This document shows, one piece after another, positions 7,603-15,378 of a stretch of DNA of 61,373 nucleotides. A model generated the notes under the pieces. The model made no database searches, had not been told where the DNA came from, and worked only from the letters and a program-made list of their open reading frames with translations. The stretch comes from Cellulomonas aerilata (lineage in GTDB: Bacteria; Actinomycetota; Actinomycetes; Actinomycetales; Cellulomonadaceae): positions 1-61,373 of the forward strand of contig NZ_BJYY01000011.1 of NCBI RefSeq assembly GCF_007991755.1, in the 5' to 3' direction. Made by a program: the position numbers and the translations under genes. Positions within the stretch are counted from its first letter, which is position 1; each line of letters starts with the position of its first letter.

Positions 7603-8819
7603 CCCCGGCTGCCACCTCCGGAGCCGGTGTGACAGCCGCCGGGACTGACGTCGTGCCGGGCGCGGCGACGGCCGCCGTGCCGGGTGCGGCAACGGCCGCC
7701 GTGCCGGGTGCGGTGCCGGTCGCCGTGCCGGTCGCGGCGCCGGTCGCCGTGCCGGGCGCCGTCCGGGGCGCCGTGCCCGGGGCGGCGCGGCGTCCCGGGA
7801 CCCCGTCCACCGCGCCGGTGCGGCGTCGCAACCGGGTCCGCGCGCTGTGGCTGCTCGCGGTCCTCGCGGTGCTGCTGGTGCTGGTCGTGCTCTCCGTGAC
7901 CGTCGGGTCCCGGTCGGTCGGCTGGGCGGACGTGCTCGCCGGCGTCCGGGGCGGCACCGACGGGCTCGGCGAGGCCGCCGTGGCGAAGCGGGTCCCCCGC
8001 ACCGTCCTGGCGGTCGTCGTCGGCGCCGCCCTGGGCCTGTCCGGAGCGGTGATGCAGGGCGTCACCCGCAACCCGCTGGCCGACCCGGGGATCCTCGGCA
8101 TCACCATGGGCGCGTCCCTGGCGGTGGTCACGGGGATCGCGTGGTTCGGGCTGGCCACGGCGACGGGATACGTGTGGGTCGCCATCCTCGGCGCGGCGGC
8201 CGCCGCCGTCCTCGTCCACACCATCGGGTCGCTCGGCCGCGGGGGTGGCACGCCGCTGAGGCTCGCGCTCGCCGGGGCGGCCACGTCGGCCGCACTGGCC
8301 TCCTTCGTCACCGCCGTCTCGCTGCCGCGCGGCGACATCGCCGCCACCGTCCGGTCGTGGCAGATCGGCGGGGTCGGCGGGGCGTCGTCCACCACGATCG
8401 AGCAGGCGCTGCCGTTCCTCGCCGTGGGGTTCGCCGTGAGCCTGCTGTGCGCCCGGAGCCTGAACTCGCTGGCGCTGGGGGACGACGTCGCCGCCGGGCT
8501 CGGCGAGCGCGTCGCCCTGGCACGCGGGGTCGCGGCGCTCGGTGCGGTGCTGCTCTGCGGCGCGGCCACCGCCCTCGCCGGGCCGGTCGGCTTCGTCGGG
8601 CTCGTCGTCCCGCACCTGTGCCGGCTCCTGGTCGGGGTCGATCACCGGTGGCTGCTGCCGTTCACCGCGCTGACCGGGGCGTGCCTCGTCGTGGGCGCCG
8701 ACGTGGTCGGGCGCGTCGTGGCGCGACCGAGCGAGATCGACGTCGGCATCGTCACCGCGCTGATCGGGGCGCCGTTCTTCATCCACGTCGTCCGCCGGCA
8801 GAGGGTGCGCGCGCTGTGA
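7599..8819 (+). CDS. FecCD-family iron-siderophore permease, subunit 1
   Basis: A 406-residue integral membrane protein. After about 80 residues of N-terminal extension come the FecCD features: a first helix LLAVLAVLLVLVVLSV, RVPRTVLAVVVGAALGLSGA, the QGVTRNPLADPGILGITMGA motif characteristic of BtuC/FecCD permeases, and the ATPase-contact region GPVGFVGLVVPHLCRLLVG near the C-terminus. The start overlaps the lipoprotein stop (GTGA). The N-terminal extension (residues 19-63) is an unusual Val-Pro-Gly-Ala repeat encoded by short DNA repeats. An internal GTG near codon 74 would remove it, so the true start deserves a check. It pairs with the 8816-9916 permease. Confidence 0.9.
   Translation: MTPAATSGAGVTAAGTDVVPGAATAAVPGAATAAVPGAVPVAVPVAAPVAVPGAVRGAVPGAARRPGTPSTAPVRRRNRVRALWLLAVLAVLLVLVVLSVTVGSRSVGWADVLAGVRGGTDGLGEAAVAKRVPRTVLAVVVGAALGLSGAVMQGVTRNPLADPGILGITMGASLAVVTGIAWFGLATATGYVWVAILGAAAAAVLVHTIGSLGRGGGTPLRLALAGAATSAALASFVTAVSLPRGDIAATVRSWQIGGVGGASSTTIEQALPFLAVGFAVSLLCARSLNSLALGDDVAAGLGERVALARGVAALGAVLLCGAATALAGPVGFVGLVVPHLCRLLVGVDHRWLLPFTALTGACLVVGADVVGRVVARPSEIDVGIVTALIGAPFFIHVVRRQRVRAL
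7653..7787 (+). repeat. Degenerate VPGA/VPVA-coding repeat
   Basis: Imperfect tandem repeats based on GTGCCGGGTGCGG and GCCGTGCCGGTCGC encode residues 19-63 of the first permease as VPGAATAA, VPGAATAA, VPGAVPVA and so on. The first two 24-bp units are nearly identical. This is a low-complexity, elastin-like stretch. Confidence 0.7.
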
Positions 8820-9916
8820 CCGTCGTCGAGAACCGCACCGATCCGGCGACCCTCGGGACCGCCGCGACGCCGGCGTCCCCGGCGTCCCCGGCGTCCGTCC
8901 GCCTGGTCGCGTCCGCACGCCGCCGGCACGCCTCCCGACGGCGCACGGCGGTCGTCGTCCTGGTCGTGCTCGTCCTGGCGACCTTCGCCGCCAGCCTCAT
9001 GGTCGGCCGGACCTTCTACCCGCCGCTGGACGTGCTGCGCGTCGTCGCCGGACAGGACGTCGACGGCGCGACGTTCACCGTCGGCACGCTGCGGCTGCCG
9101 CGGGCGGTGCTCGCGGTGGCGACCGGCCTGTGCTTCGGGCTCGGCGGCGCCGCGTTCCAGACGCTGCTCCGCAACCCGCTGGCCAGCCCGGACATCATCG
9201 GCATCAGCGCGGGCGCCAGCGCTGCGGCGGCCTTCGCGATCGTCGTGCTGGGGCTCTCGGGCGGCGCGGTCTCCGCCGTGGCGATCGTCGCCGGCCTCGC
9301 CGTCGCCCTGGCGATCCACGGGCTGTCCGCCCGGGGCGGCAGCGCGGGCGCCCGCTTCGTGCTCGTCGGCATCGGCGTCGCCAAGATGCTCGAGAGCGTG
9401 ACGCTGTACGTGCTGTCCCTGGCGGGCCAGTGGGACCTGCAGGAGGCGATGCGCTGGCTCACCGGCAGCCTCAACGGCAGCAGCTGGGAGGCCACGGTGC
9501 CCACCCTGGTCGCCCTCCTCGTGCTCGGCCCGGTCCTCCTGCTCCTGACCCGGCAGCTCGGCGCCCTGCAGCTCGGCGACGACACCGCCGCCGCGCTCGG
9601 CGTCCGGGTCGGCCGCAGCCGGCTGCTCGTCGTCGTCGCCGCGGTCGGGCTCATCGCGTTCGCCACGGCCGCGACCGGGCCGATCGCGTTCGTCGCCTTC
9701 CTCGCCGGCCCGATCGCCGCGCGCGTGGTCGGTCGGCGCGGCTCGGTGCTGCTGCCGGCGGCGCTGGTCGGGGCCCTGCTGGTCCTCGTCGCCGACCTGG
9801 TCGGCCAGTACGCCCTGGGCACCCGGTTCCCGGTGGGGGTCGTGACGGGTGTCCTGGGGGCGCCGTACCTGCTGTACCTCATCGTCCGTTCGCACCGCTC
9901 CGGAGACTCCCTGTGA
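8816..9916 (+). CDS. FecCD-family iron-siderophore permease, subunit 2
   Basis: A 366-residue permease forming the second half of the transmembrane channel. It has a short Ala/Ser/Pro N-terminus, a first helix TAVVVLVVLVLATFAASL, LRLPRAVLAVATGLCFGLGG, the family motif QTLLRNPLASPDIIGISAGA, and the C-terminal GPIAFVAFLAGPIAARVVG segment that contacts the ATPase. The GTG start overlaps the stop of subunit 1 by 4 bp (GTGA), and its own stop overlaps the ATPase start in the same way. The partner subunit has a much longer N-terminus. Confidence 0.92.
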   Translation: MTVVENRTDPATLGTAATPASPASPASVRLVASARRRHASRRRTAVVVLVVLVLATFAASLMVGRTFYPPLDVLRVVAGQDVDGATFTVGTLRLPRAVLAVATGLCFGLGGAAFQTLLRNPLASPDIIGISAGASAAAAFAIVVLGLSGGAVSAVAIVAGLAVALAIHGLSARGGSAGARFVLVGIGVAKMLESVTLYVLSLAGQWDLQEAMRWLTGSLNGSSWEATVPTLVALLVLGPVLLLLTRQLGALQLGDDTAAALGVRVGRSRLLVVVAAVGLIAFATAATGPIAFVAFLAGPIAARVVGRRGSVLLPAALVGALLVLVADLVGQYALGTRFPVGVVTGVLGAPYLLYLIVRSHRSGDSL

Positions 9917-10752
9917 CGACCTCGCACACCCTGGCCGCCGAGGCGCTCACCGTCGGCTACGCGGACCGGAGCGTCCTCACGGACCTGTCCCTGGAGGTTC
10001 CGCCGGGCCGCATCACGGCGATCGTCGGGCCGAACGCCTGCGGCAAGTCGACGCTGCTGCGGTCGATGTCCCGCCTCCTGCCGCCCCGCTCGGGCAGCGT
10101 CCTGCTGGACGGCAGGGCGGTCCACCACCTGCCGGCCCGGGCGCTCGCACGCACGCTGGGGCTGCTCCCCCAGTCGCCGGTCGCTCCCGAGGGCATCACG
10201 GTCGCCGACGTCGTCGGGCGCGGCCGGCATCCGCACCAGGGCCTGTTCTCGCGATGGAGCCACGCCGACGACGTCGCCGTCGCGGAGGCCCTCGAGGCGA
10301 CGGACACCGTCGACCTGGCCGACCGCGCGGTCGACGAGCTCTCCGGCGGGCAGCGCCAGCGGGCCTGGATCGCGATGGCCCTGGCGCAGCAGACCGACGT
10401 GCTGCTGCTGGACGAGCCGACGACCTTCCTCGACGTCAGCCACCAGGTCGAGGTGCTGGACCTGCTGACCGACCTCAACCAGGCGCGCGGCACGACCATC
10501 GTCATGGTGCTGCACGACCTCAACATGGCGGCGCGCTACGCCGACCACCTCATCGCGCTGGTCGACGGCCGCGTCCACGCCGCCGGCGACCCGGCCGCCG
10601 TGCTGACCGAGGAGACGGTCCGCGCCGTGTTCGGCCTGGAGAGCCGGGTCGTCGACGACCCCGTCTCCGGCCGGCCGCTCATGGTGCCCATCGGCCGGCA
10701 CCACACCGGCGGGCCGGTCGGCGCCGCGACGCCCGCGGCGTCGAAGGGCTGA
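9913..10752 (+). CDS. Iron-siderophore ABC transporter ATP-binding protein
   Basis: A 279-residue ATPase of the FepC/FecE type. Walker A is GPNACGKST (residues 39-47), the Q-loop LGLLPQSP follows, the signature motif is LSGGQRQRAWIAMALAQQ, Walker B is VLLLDEPTTFLD, and the switch histidine is in VMVLHDLNMA. It powers ferric-siderophore import through the two FecCD subunits. The GTG start overlaps the previous stop (GTGA). It is the last gene of the four-gene operon. Confidence 0.95.
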   Translation: MTTSHTLAAEALTVGYADRSVLTDLSLEVPPGRITAIVGPNACGKSTLLRSMSRLLPPRSGSVLLDGRAVHHLPARALARTLGLLPQSPVAPEGITVADVVGRGRHPHQGLFSRWSHADDVAVAEALEATDTVDLADRAVDELSGGQRQRAWIAMALAQQTDVLLLDEPTTFLDVSHQVEVLDLLTDLNQARGTTIVMVLHDLNMAARYADHLIALVDGRVHAAGDPAAVLTEETVRAVFGLESRVVDDPVSGRPLMVPIGRHHTGGPVGAATPAASKG

Positions 10753-10762
10753 CCGCGACCAG

Positions 10763-10794
10763 CGGTCGACCGGCCAGCGGTCGGCCGTCGACCG
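10763..10794 (+). terminator. Possible terminator hairpin after iron operon
   Basis: CGGTCGAC (10763-10770) pairs with GTCGACCG (10787-10794) around a 16-nt loop, starting 10 bp after the ATPase stop. There is no U-tract, so this is tentative. Confidence 0.35.
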
Positions 10795-10903
10795 GCGAGG
10801 CGACGGCGGCGTCCCGCCACGAGCGCGGGCGGCCCCGTCGGGACGTACGGTCGGGGGGTCGTCGTCGGCGCGCGTGCGCCGGCCCCCGAGCCAGGAGGAC
10901 GCC

Positions 10904-11104
10904 GTGACCGAGAGCCCCGCCACCCTGCCCGACGGTCCGCACCCGCAGGGCACCGGCATCCGCGAGGACGGACCGACGCTCACGGGCCTGCCCGACGACG
11001 CCCCGGACGAGCTGCGCGCCACCCTCTCCGGTGGCGACCTCGGGCACATCCCCACCGCTGCCGAGGCCCAGGTCGAGGCCGAGGCGGCGGAGCGCGACAG
11101 CTAG
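10904..11104 (+). CDS. Small acidic hypothetical protein
   Basis: A 66-residue protein with no recognised domain. It is acidic and low in aromatic residues, with a Pro/Gly-rich start (ATLPDGPHPQGTGIREDG) and a C-terminal alanine/glutamate helix (AEAQVEAEAAERDS). The GTG start is supported by a clear AGGAGG 6 nt upstream, which makes it a likely real gene despite the lack of homology I can name. Its TAG stop overlaps the TAG stop of the convergent DUF429 gene in the palindrome CTAG. Confidence 0.65.
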   Translation: MTESPATLPDGPHPQGTGIREDGPTLTGLPDDAPDELRATLSGGDLGHIPTAAEAQVEAEAAERDS

Positions 11105-11913
11105 CCGGCCGCGGGTCCGTCCGGGTGCTGACCGGACGGCGCCTCCCCGGGCGCCGGCGGCCGGGGGCGCTGCGGGCGGTGCTGCGGTGGTGGTGGCGCG
11201 ACGATGTAGCCGTCCTCCACGCTGCCGTAGACCCGGAGCGAGCCGGGACGGTGGTGCCACAGCCACGCGAGGTGGGCGCAGACGATCGCGTCGAGCTCGT
11301 CCTCGACGCGGTCGAGGTCGCCCGGACGCGGCGCCGCGATCGTCCGGGTCAGCTCGGGCCACCGAGCCGACTCCGCCAGGCGCAGCTCGGGGACGGACTC
11401 GAGGAGCTGCACGAACAGGCGGAACCCCGGGGCGCGTCCGCGCGCGTCGCCCTTCTTGTAGTCGAGCCGGTACGGCAGCCGGAACAGACCGACGATCGCG
11501 GGGTGCGGGTAGACCTCCAGGCACACGGCGACGTCGCCGCCCGTGGCCGTTCGTGGGTCCACCGCCCAGCCGAAGCGCCCGGCCAGGCGCAGCGCGCGGG
11601 TCACGTCCCCCAACCGGGCACGGTTGGAGGTGTGGGCCGACGCCCCGAAGCCGCCGAACGTCTGCCCGATCAGGCGCTCGGCCACCCGCTGCCCGGTGTC
11701 GTTGGGGACGATCAGCGGGGCGTCCACGGCGGCCACCACGACCCGCCCGCGCTGGGCGGACAGCCAGTCGGCGATCTCGTCGTCGCTCGTCACGCGGCCG
11801 GACGCGGTCAGTTGGCCGGTGTCGTCGACCGCGGCGACCCCGGTCGCGCCGGTGGACCAGCCGAGGTCGAGGCCGACGAAGAGCGCCGCGTCCGCCGTGC
11901 CGTCACCGGTCAT
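11101..11913 (-). CDS. DUF429 domain-containing protein
   Basis: A 270-residue protein of the DUF429 family, which has an RNase H-like (actin/nuclease-type) fold of unproven function. Visible family features are an N-terminal FVGLDLGWSTGATGVA, the acidic AAVDAPLIVPN motif, the middle segment TSNRARLGDVTRALRLA, VCLEVYPHPAIVGLF, and a late LDRVEDELDAIVCAHLAWLW acidic pair. Conserved acidic residues suggest nuclease-like metal binding, but this is inference. The ATG follows GGGGAG. The C-terminal tail is Pro/Arg-rich and probably disordered. It converges on the 66-residue gene with overlapping stops. Confidence 0.85.
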   Translation of the reverse strand: MTGDGTADAALFVGLDLGWSTGATGVAAVDDTGQLTASGRVTSDDEIADWLSAQRGRVVVAAVDAPLIVPNDTGQRVAERLIGQTFGGFGASAHTSNRARLGDVTRALRLAGRFGWAVDPRTATGGDVAVCLEVYPHPAIVGLFRLPYRLDYKKGDARGRAPGFRLFVQLLESVPELRLAESARWPELTRTIAAPRPGDLDRVEDELDAIVCAHLAWLWHHRPGSLRVYGSVEDGYIVAPPPPQHRPQRPRPPAPGEAPSGQHPDGPAAG

Positions 11914-12043
11914 CCGCGTATTCTCCCCAGGCTGCTGCCCGAGCGTCGGCCGACCCGCCTGCACCGTCGTGCCGAGGGTGGACGAGGACGCCGGCGAGGT
12001 CGGCGGGCACGACCGTCGGCGTGCGCTGCGGCCCTGGGGTGGC

Positions 12044-12517
12044 TCAGGGCTGCAGGCGGACCATGGTCGAGTCGTACCCGCCGCCCCCCGGGTACTGCCA
12101 CGCGCCGACCATGACCGTGTCGCCGTCGGCGAAGGTGCCCGAGAACGAGGCCGGTGACCCCTTCTCGCCCATCCAGATGTGGAGGGTGTCGCCGTCGATC
12201 TCGTACACGTAGTCCAGGGTGGCGCCCGTGGAGTCGTAGTAGCGCGAGTGCACGTCGACGCTGGGCCCCTGCCCGTAGGACCGCAGGTGGCCGATGACCT
12301 CCAGGCCGCGGATCGGCTCGCCGTCCTGCTCCAGGTCGAGGTGCTGGAGCAGGAAGTACCCGCCGTCCATCCACTCGTACCGCACCGTCCCGGCGGCCCC
12401 GCCGGTGACCCGCCAGGTGCCCACGAGCCGGCCGAGCGCCCGGACCGACGCGCTCGGCCCGGGCGGGGCCTGCAGGGTCGAGCCGTTCGCCGTGCCCTCG
12501 GTCGTGTCGTCGCTCAT
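12044..12517 (-). CDS. DUF1579-like protein
   Basis: A 157-residue protein with LGRLVGTWRVTGG near residue 35, then YEWMDGGYFLLQHLDLE, GLEVIGHL and a run of beta-strands ending GGGYDSTMVRLQ. This pattern (G-x-W at the start of a lipocalin/nitrobindin-like barrel, strands with alternating hydrophobics) fits DUF1579-type proteins of unknown function. The ATG start is backed by AGGAG; a longer frame upstream has no support. It is on the same strand as the DUF4287 gene, 103 bp downstream of it, and possibly cotranscribed. Confidence 0.7.
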   Translation of the reverse strand: MSDDTTEGTANGSTLQAPPGPSASVRALGRLVGTWRVTGGAAGTVRYEWMDGGYFLLQHLDLEQDGEPIRGLEVIGHLRSYGQGPSVDVHSRYYDSTGATLDYVYEIDGDTLHIWMGEKGSPASFSGTFADGDTVMVGAWQYPGGGGYDSTMVRLQP

Positions 12518-12620
12518 CGTCAGGCTCCTCTCGGTGTGTCCCGCTGCTGGTCTCCCCGTGGTCGACCCGTCCGGACCCTGGTTCTCACCGGCCACACGCC
12601 CCCCGCTGCCCGGACGCCGG

Positions 12621-12902
12621 TCAGCGCGAGGCCACCCCGTCGAGCCGCAGGGTCGACGACTCGTCACGATGGCTGCCGGTGGAGCCCACGTGCTTCTCGG
12701 GGACCGTCGGCCCGTTCTTCAGCACCCCGACGAGCGCCATCGCGTGGCCGCGCCCGACCCCGTGCTCCTGCTGGAGCCACTCGACGACGACCGTGGCCTT
12801 CGTGCTCGGTCCGTACCCCCGGTCCGCAGCCTCGTCCAGCAGCTGCTGGGGCGTCCTGCCCGTCTTCGCCTCGATCGCGTCGAGGTACGCCTGGTACGAC
12901 AT
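12621..12902 (-). CDS. DUF4287 domain-containing protein
   Basis: A 93-residue protein beginning MSYQAYLDAIEAKTGRTPQQ, the signature of DUF4287 (a small helical domain often followed by a DUF5655 domain). The helix-turn region STKATVVVEWLQQEHGVGRG and HAMALVGVLKNG complete the domain; the last 25 residues are probably disordered. Function is unknown. The start is supported by GAGGGGAG. It is divergent from the GyrI-like gene. Confidence 0.85.
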   Translation of the reverse strand: MSYQAYLDAIEAKTGRTPQQLLDEAADRGYGPSTKATVVVEWLQQEHGVGRGHAMALVGVLKNGPTVPEKHVGSTGSHRDESSTLRLDGVASR

Positions 12903-13096
12903 GGTCGGTCTCCCCTCGTGGAGCTGGTCGTGCCTGCGGCACGTCGCTGCAATGACTTGCCCACCGCGCGAACCTCATCGCCCGGGCCGTCGCCGCCCGC
13001 ACGGGACAGGAGACCACGGTGCCGGCGCCCGGGTCCTTGACCGCCCTCCACCGGCCCGGACAGGGTGAGCGGTCGATGCCGACGCGGGAGGTGACG

Positions 13097-13738
13097 GTGA
13101 CGACGAGCACGACGAGGACGGACCTCACGAGGACGGTCGACTCGTACCGTGCCCGACGCGGCGAGATCCGGCTCGTCGAGGTCCCGCCCCTGCGGTACCT
13201 CGCGGTCGATGGCCACGGGGACCCCAACAGCGCCCCCGAGTACGCGACGGCGCTCGGGGTGCTCTACCCGGTCGCGTACGCGCTGAAGTTCGCCAGCAGA
13301 GACCGGCTCGGCCGGGACTACGTCGTCCCCCCGCTCGAAGGTCTCTGGTCGGCCGAGGACCTGACCGCGTTCACCACGAGGCGTGACAAGTCGGCCTGGG
13401 ACTGGACGATGATGCTGATGACGCCGGGCTGGCTGACCGACGAGCACGTCGCCGCGGCCCGGGCGGCGGTGGTCGCCAGGAAGCCGGCGCTGCCCGTGCA
13501 GCTCGTCCGGGTCGACCTGCTCGACGAGGGCCTGTGCGCCCAGACGCTGCGCGTCGGCTCGTTCGAGGACGAGGGCCCGGTCCTGGCCGACCTCCACCAC
13601 CGGTTCGTCCCCGAGCACGGCCTGGAGCTGACCGGACGGCACCACGAGATCTACCTCAGCGACCCGCGTCGCACCGCGCCGGACCGGCTCCGGACGATCC
13701 TGCGTCAGCCGGTGCGACGGGCGCACGAGGGGTCCTGA
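13097..13738 (+). CDS. GyrI-like small-molecule-binding domain protein
   Basis: A 213-residue protein resembling GyrI-like/SOUL-type ligand-binding domains of the stand-alone type: RLVEVPPLRYLAVDGHGDPN near the start, LGVLYPVAYALKFA, YVVPPLEGLWSAED, then WDWTMMLMTPGWLTDE and ELTGRHHEIYLSDPRR near the end. Family members bind amphipathic drugs or similar molecules, and this long form may be hydrolytic; neither is shown here. The GTG at 13097 is chosen for GGGAGG 6 nt upstream; an ATG at 13076 in the same frame is the alternative. Confidence 0.8.
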   Translation: MTTSTTRTDLTRTVDSYRARRGEIRLVEVPPLRYLAVDGHGDPNSAPEYATALGVLYPVAYALKFASRDRLGRDYVVPPLEGLWSAEDLTAFTTRRDKSAWDWTMMLMTPGWLTDEHVAAARAAVVARKPALPVQLVRVDLLDEGLCAQTLRVGSFEDEGPVLADLHHRFVPEHGLELTGRHHEIYLSDPRRTAPDRLRTILRQPVRRAHEGS

Positions 13739-13827
13739 GGTCGCCGCGGACGACCGACGGGCACGCCGTCGACGTCCCGTGACGCCGCCCCGGGCGGTCG
13801 CGTGGAGCGCGTCGGCGCGACGACCGC

Positions 13828-13848
13828 CACGGTGCGGCCCGCACCGTG
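13828..13848. terminator. Hairpin between convergent genes
   Basis: CACGGTGCG-GCC-CGCACCGTG, a perfect 9-bp stem with a 3-nt loop, begins 3 bp beyond the stop of the PEP-mutase-family gene and faces the GyrI-like gene. It is a likely bidirectional terminator. Confidence 0.65.
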
Positions 13849-13851
13849 CGG

Positions 13852-14622
13852 TCAGTTGAGCGCCGGCGTGTCCGGCGGGATGACGCCGCCGTCGTAGAGG
13901 TCGGTCGCCAGGTCCCGCAGCGCCCGCAGGGCGACGCGCTGGGTGAGCGGACCGTAGGAGATCCGCGCGACGCCGAGCGCCTCGTACTCGGCGGCGGGCA
14001 GGGCGCCGGGCAGCCCGATGACGGAGAGCCGGCCGCGACCGAGTCCCTCGACGAGCCGTTCGACCACGGACCGCTCCACCGCCCCGGGAACGAAGACGAG
14101 CGCCGCGCCCTCGTCGAGGAAGGCGCGCCCGCGGGCGACGGCGTCCGCCACCTTCTCGTCCATCGGACGGTCGCCCCCGCGGACGAGGGCGTCGGTCCGC
14201 GCGTTCAGCTGGAACGCGACCCCCTCGGCCTCCGCCGCCGCGGTGATCGCCCGGACGCGCGCGACCGACTCGTCCACCGGCCGCAGGCGGTCCTCGACGT
14301 TCGCGCCGACGACGCCCAGGCCGATGGCGCGGCGGATGGTCTCGGCCGGGTCGTCGTAGCCGTCGTCGAGGTCCGCCGTGACCGGCAGGTCCACCGCGTC
14401 GACGACCGTGCGCACCGCGGCGAGCGCGACGTCGAGCGGCATGCCGCCGTCCGGGTAGCCGAGGCTCGCCGCGATGGAGTGGCCGGCCGTGGCGACGGCG
14501 CGCGTGCCGGGCAGGTCCGCGACGACCTTCGCGCTGACGGCGTCCCACACGTTGACCACGCGCAGGATCTCGGGCGCCTCGTGCAGCGCCTTCAGCGTCA
14601 GCGCCTTGTCGTTCGTCGTCAT
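13852..14622 (-). CDS. Isocitrate lyase/phosphoenolpyruvate mutase family protein
   Basis: A 256-residue TIM-barrel protein of the isocitrate lyase/PEP mutase superfamily. It begins ALTLKALHEAPEILRVVNVWDAVSA, with the metal-binding stretch LPVTADLDDGYDD (about residue 80) and GVVGANVEDR (about 105), followed by FQLNARTDALVRG. The canonical KKCGH loop of isocitrate lyases is absent, which fits the carboxyphosphonoenolpyruvate mutase/oxaloacetase-like branch, where C-C or P-C bonds are cleaved. The exact substrate is unknown. The ATG is preceded by GAGGAGGAG. It is divergent from the YdeI-like gene. Confidence 0.88.
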   Translation of the reverse strand: MTTNDKALTLKALHEAPEILRVVNVWDAVSAKVVADLPGTRAVATAGHSIAASLGYPDGGMPLDVALAAVRTVVDAVDLPVTADLDDGYDDPAETIRRAIGLGVVGANVEDRLRPVDESVARVRAITAAAEAEGVAFQLNARTDALVRGGDRPMDEKVADAVARGRAFLDEGAALVFVPGAVERSVVERLVEGLGRGRLSVIGLPGALPAAEYEALGVARISYGPLTQRVALRALRDLATDLYDGGVIPPDTPALN

Positions 14623-14748
14623 CCCCGGTGCTCCTCCTCGTCGGCGTCCACGCCGGACGCGTGCGCGCCCATCCTGGTGCAGATCCGGGCCCGGGGCGAC
14701 GCGTCCGGTGCTCGCCCGGCCGGGGGTCGCGGTGCCATCCTCGTCGGC

Positions 14749-15357
14749 GTGCCGACCGATCCCCCCGTCCTGACGGTGCCCGACGTCGCCGCCTGGCGCG
14801 GGTGGCTGGCCGAGCACGTCGACGACCAGCGGGGGGTCTGGCTCGTGCTGGCCAAGAAGGGCACGACCGAGCCCACGAGCCTGGTTTACGCCGACGCGCT
14901 CGAGGAGGCGCTGTGCCAGGGCTGGATCGACGGTCAGGTGCAGTCCGTCGACGCGGGCACGTACCGGCAGCGCTTCACGCCACGGCGCGCCCGCAGCCTG
15001 TGGTCGCGTCGCAACGTCGGGCTCGTGGAGCGACTGACGCTCGAGGGACGCATGCAGCCGGCCGGGCTGGCCGAGGTGGAGCGGGCCCGGAAGGACGGCC
15101 GGTGGGAGGCCGCGTACGCGGGATCGGCGACGATCGAGGTGCCCGACGACCTCACCGCCGCCCTGGCCGCTCACCCCGACGCCCGGGCGCGGTTCGACAC
15201 CCTCTCCCGGCAGAGCCGGTACACGATCCTCTTCGGCGTCACGACGGCGCGGCGTCCGGCGACCCGGGCGCGGCGCATCGAGCAGGCCGTGGCGATGCTC
15301 GCGGACGGGCGGCCGACCCCCTCGCAGTCGACCGTGGCGCCCGACGCGGAGGGGTGA
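14749..15357 (+). CDS. YdeI/OmdA-family protein
   Basis: A 202-residue protein of the YdeI (OmdA, bacteriocin-protection-like) family. Family features are VWLVLAKKGTTEP near residue 30, YADALEEALCQGWIDGQVQ, YRQRFTPRRARSLWSRRNV (the conserved R-F-T-P-R-x-S-x-S/W motif), and a C-terminal helical domain with FDTLSRQSRYTILFGV. The biochemical role is poorly known. No Shine-Dalgarno sequence is present; CATCCT ends 7 nt before the GTG, so a leaderless transcript is likely. It is followed after 21 bp by the second PQQ-like gene, which has its own -10 element. Confidence 0.85.
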   Translation: MPTDPPVLTVPDVAAWRGWLAEHVDDQRGVWLVLAKKGTTEPTSLVYADALEEALCQGWIDGQVQSVDAGTYRQRFTPRRARSLWSRRNVGLVERLTLEGRMQPAGLAEVERARKDGRWEAAYAGSATIEVPDDLTAALAAHPDARARFDTLSRQSRYTILFGVTTARRPATRARRIEQAVAMLADGRPTPSQSTVAPDAEG

Positions 15358-15366
15358 CGGGCCCGG

Positions 15367-15372
15367 TAGCGT
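15367..15372 (+). promoter_or_regulatory. -10 element, leaderless start
   Basis: TAGCGT ends 6 nt before the GTG at 15379; no Shine-Dalgarno sequence. Confidence 0.55.
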
Positions 15373-15378
15373 CGCACC

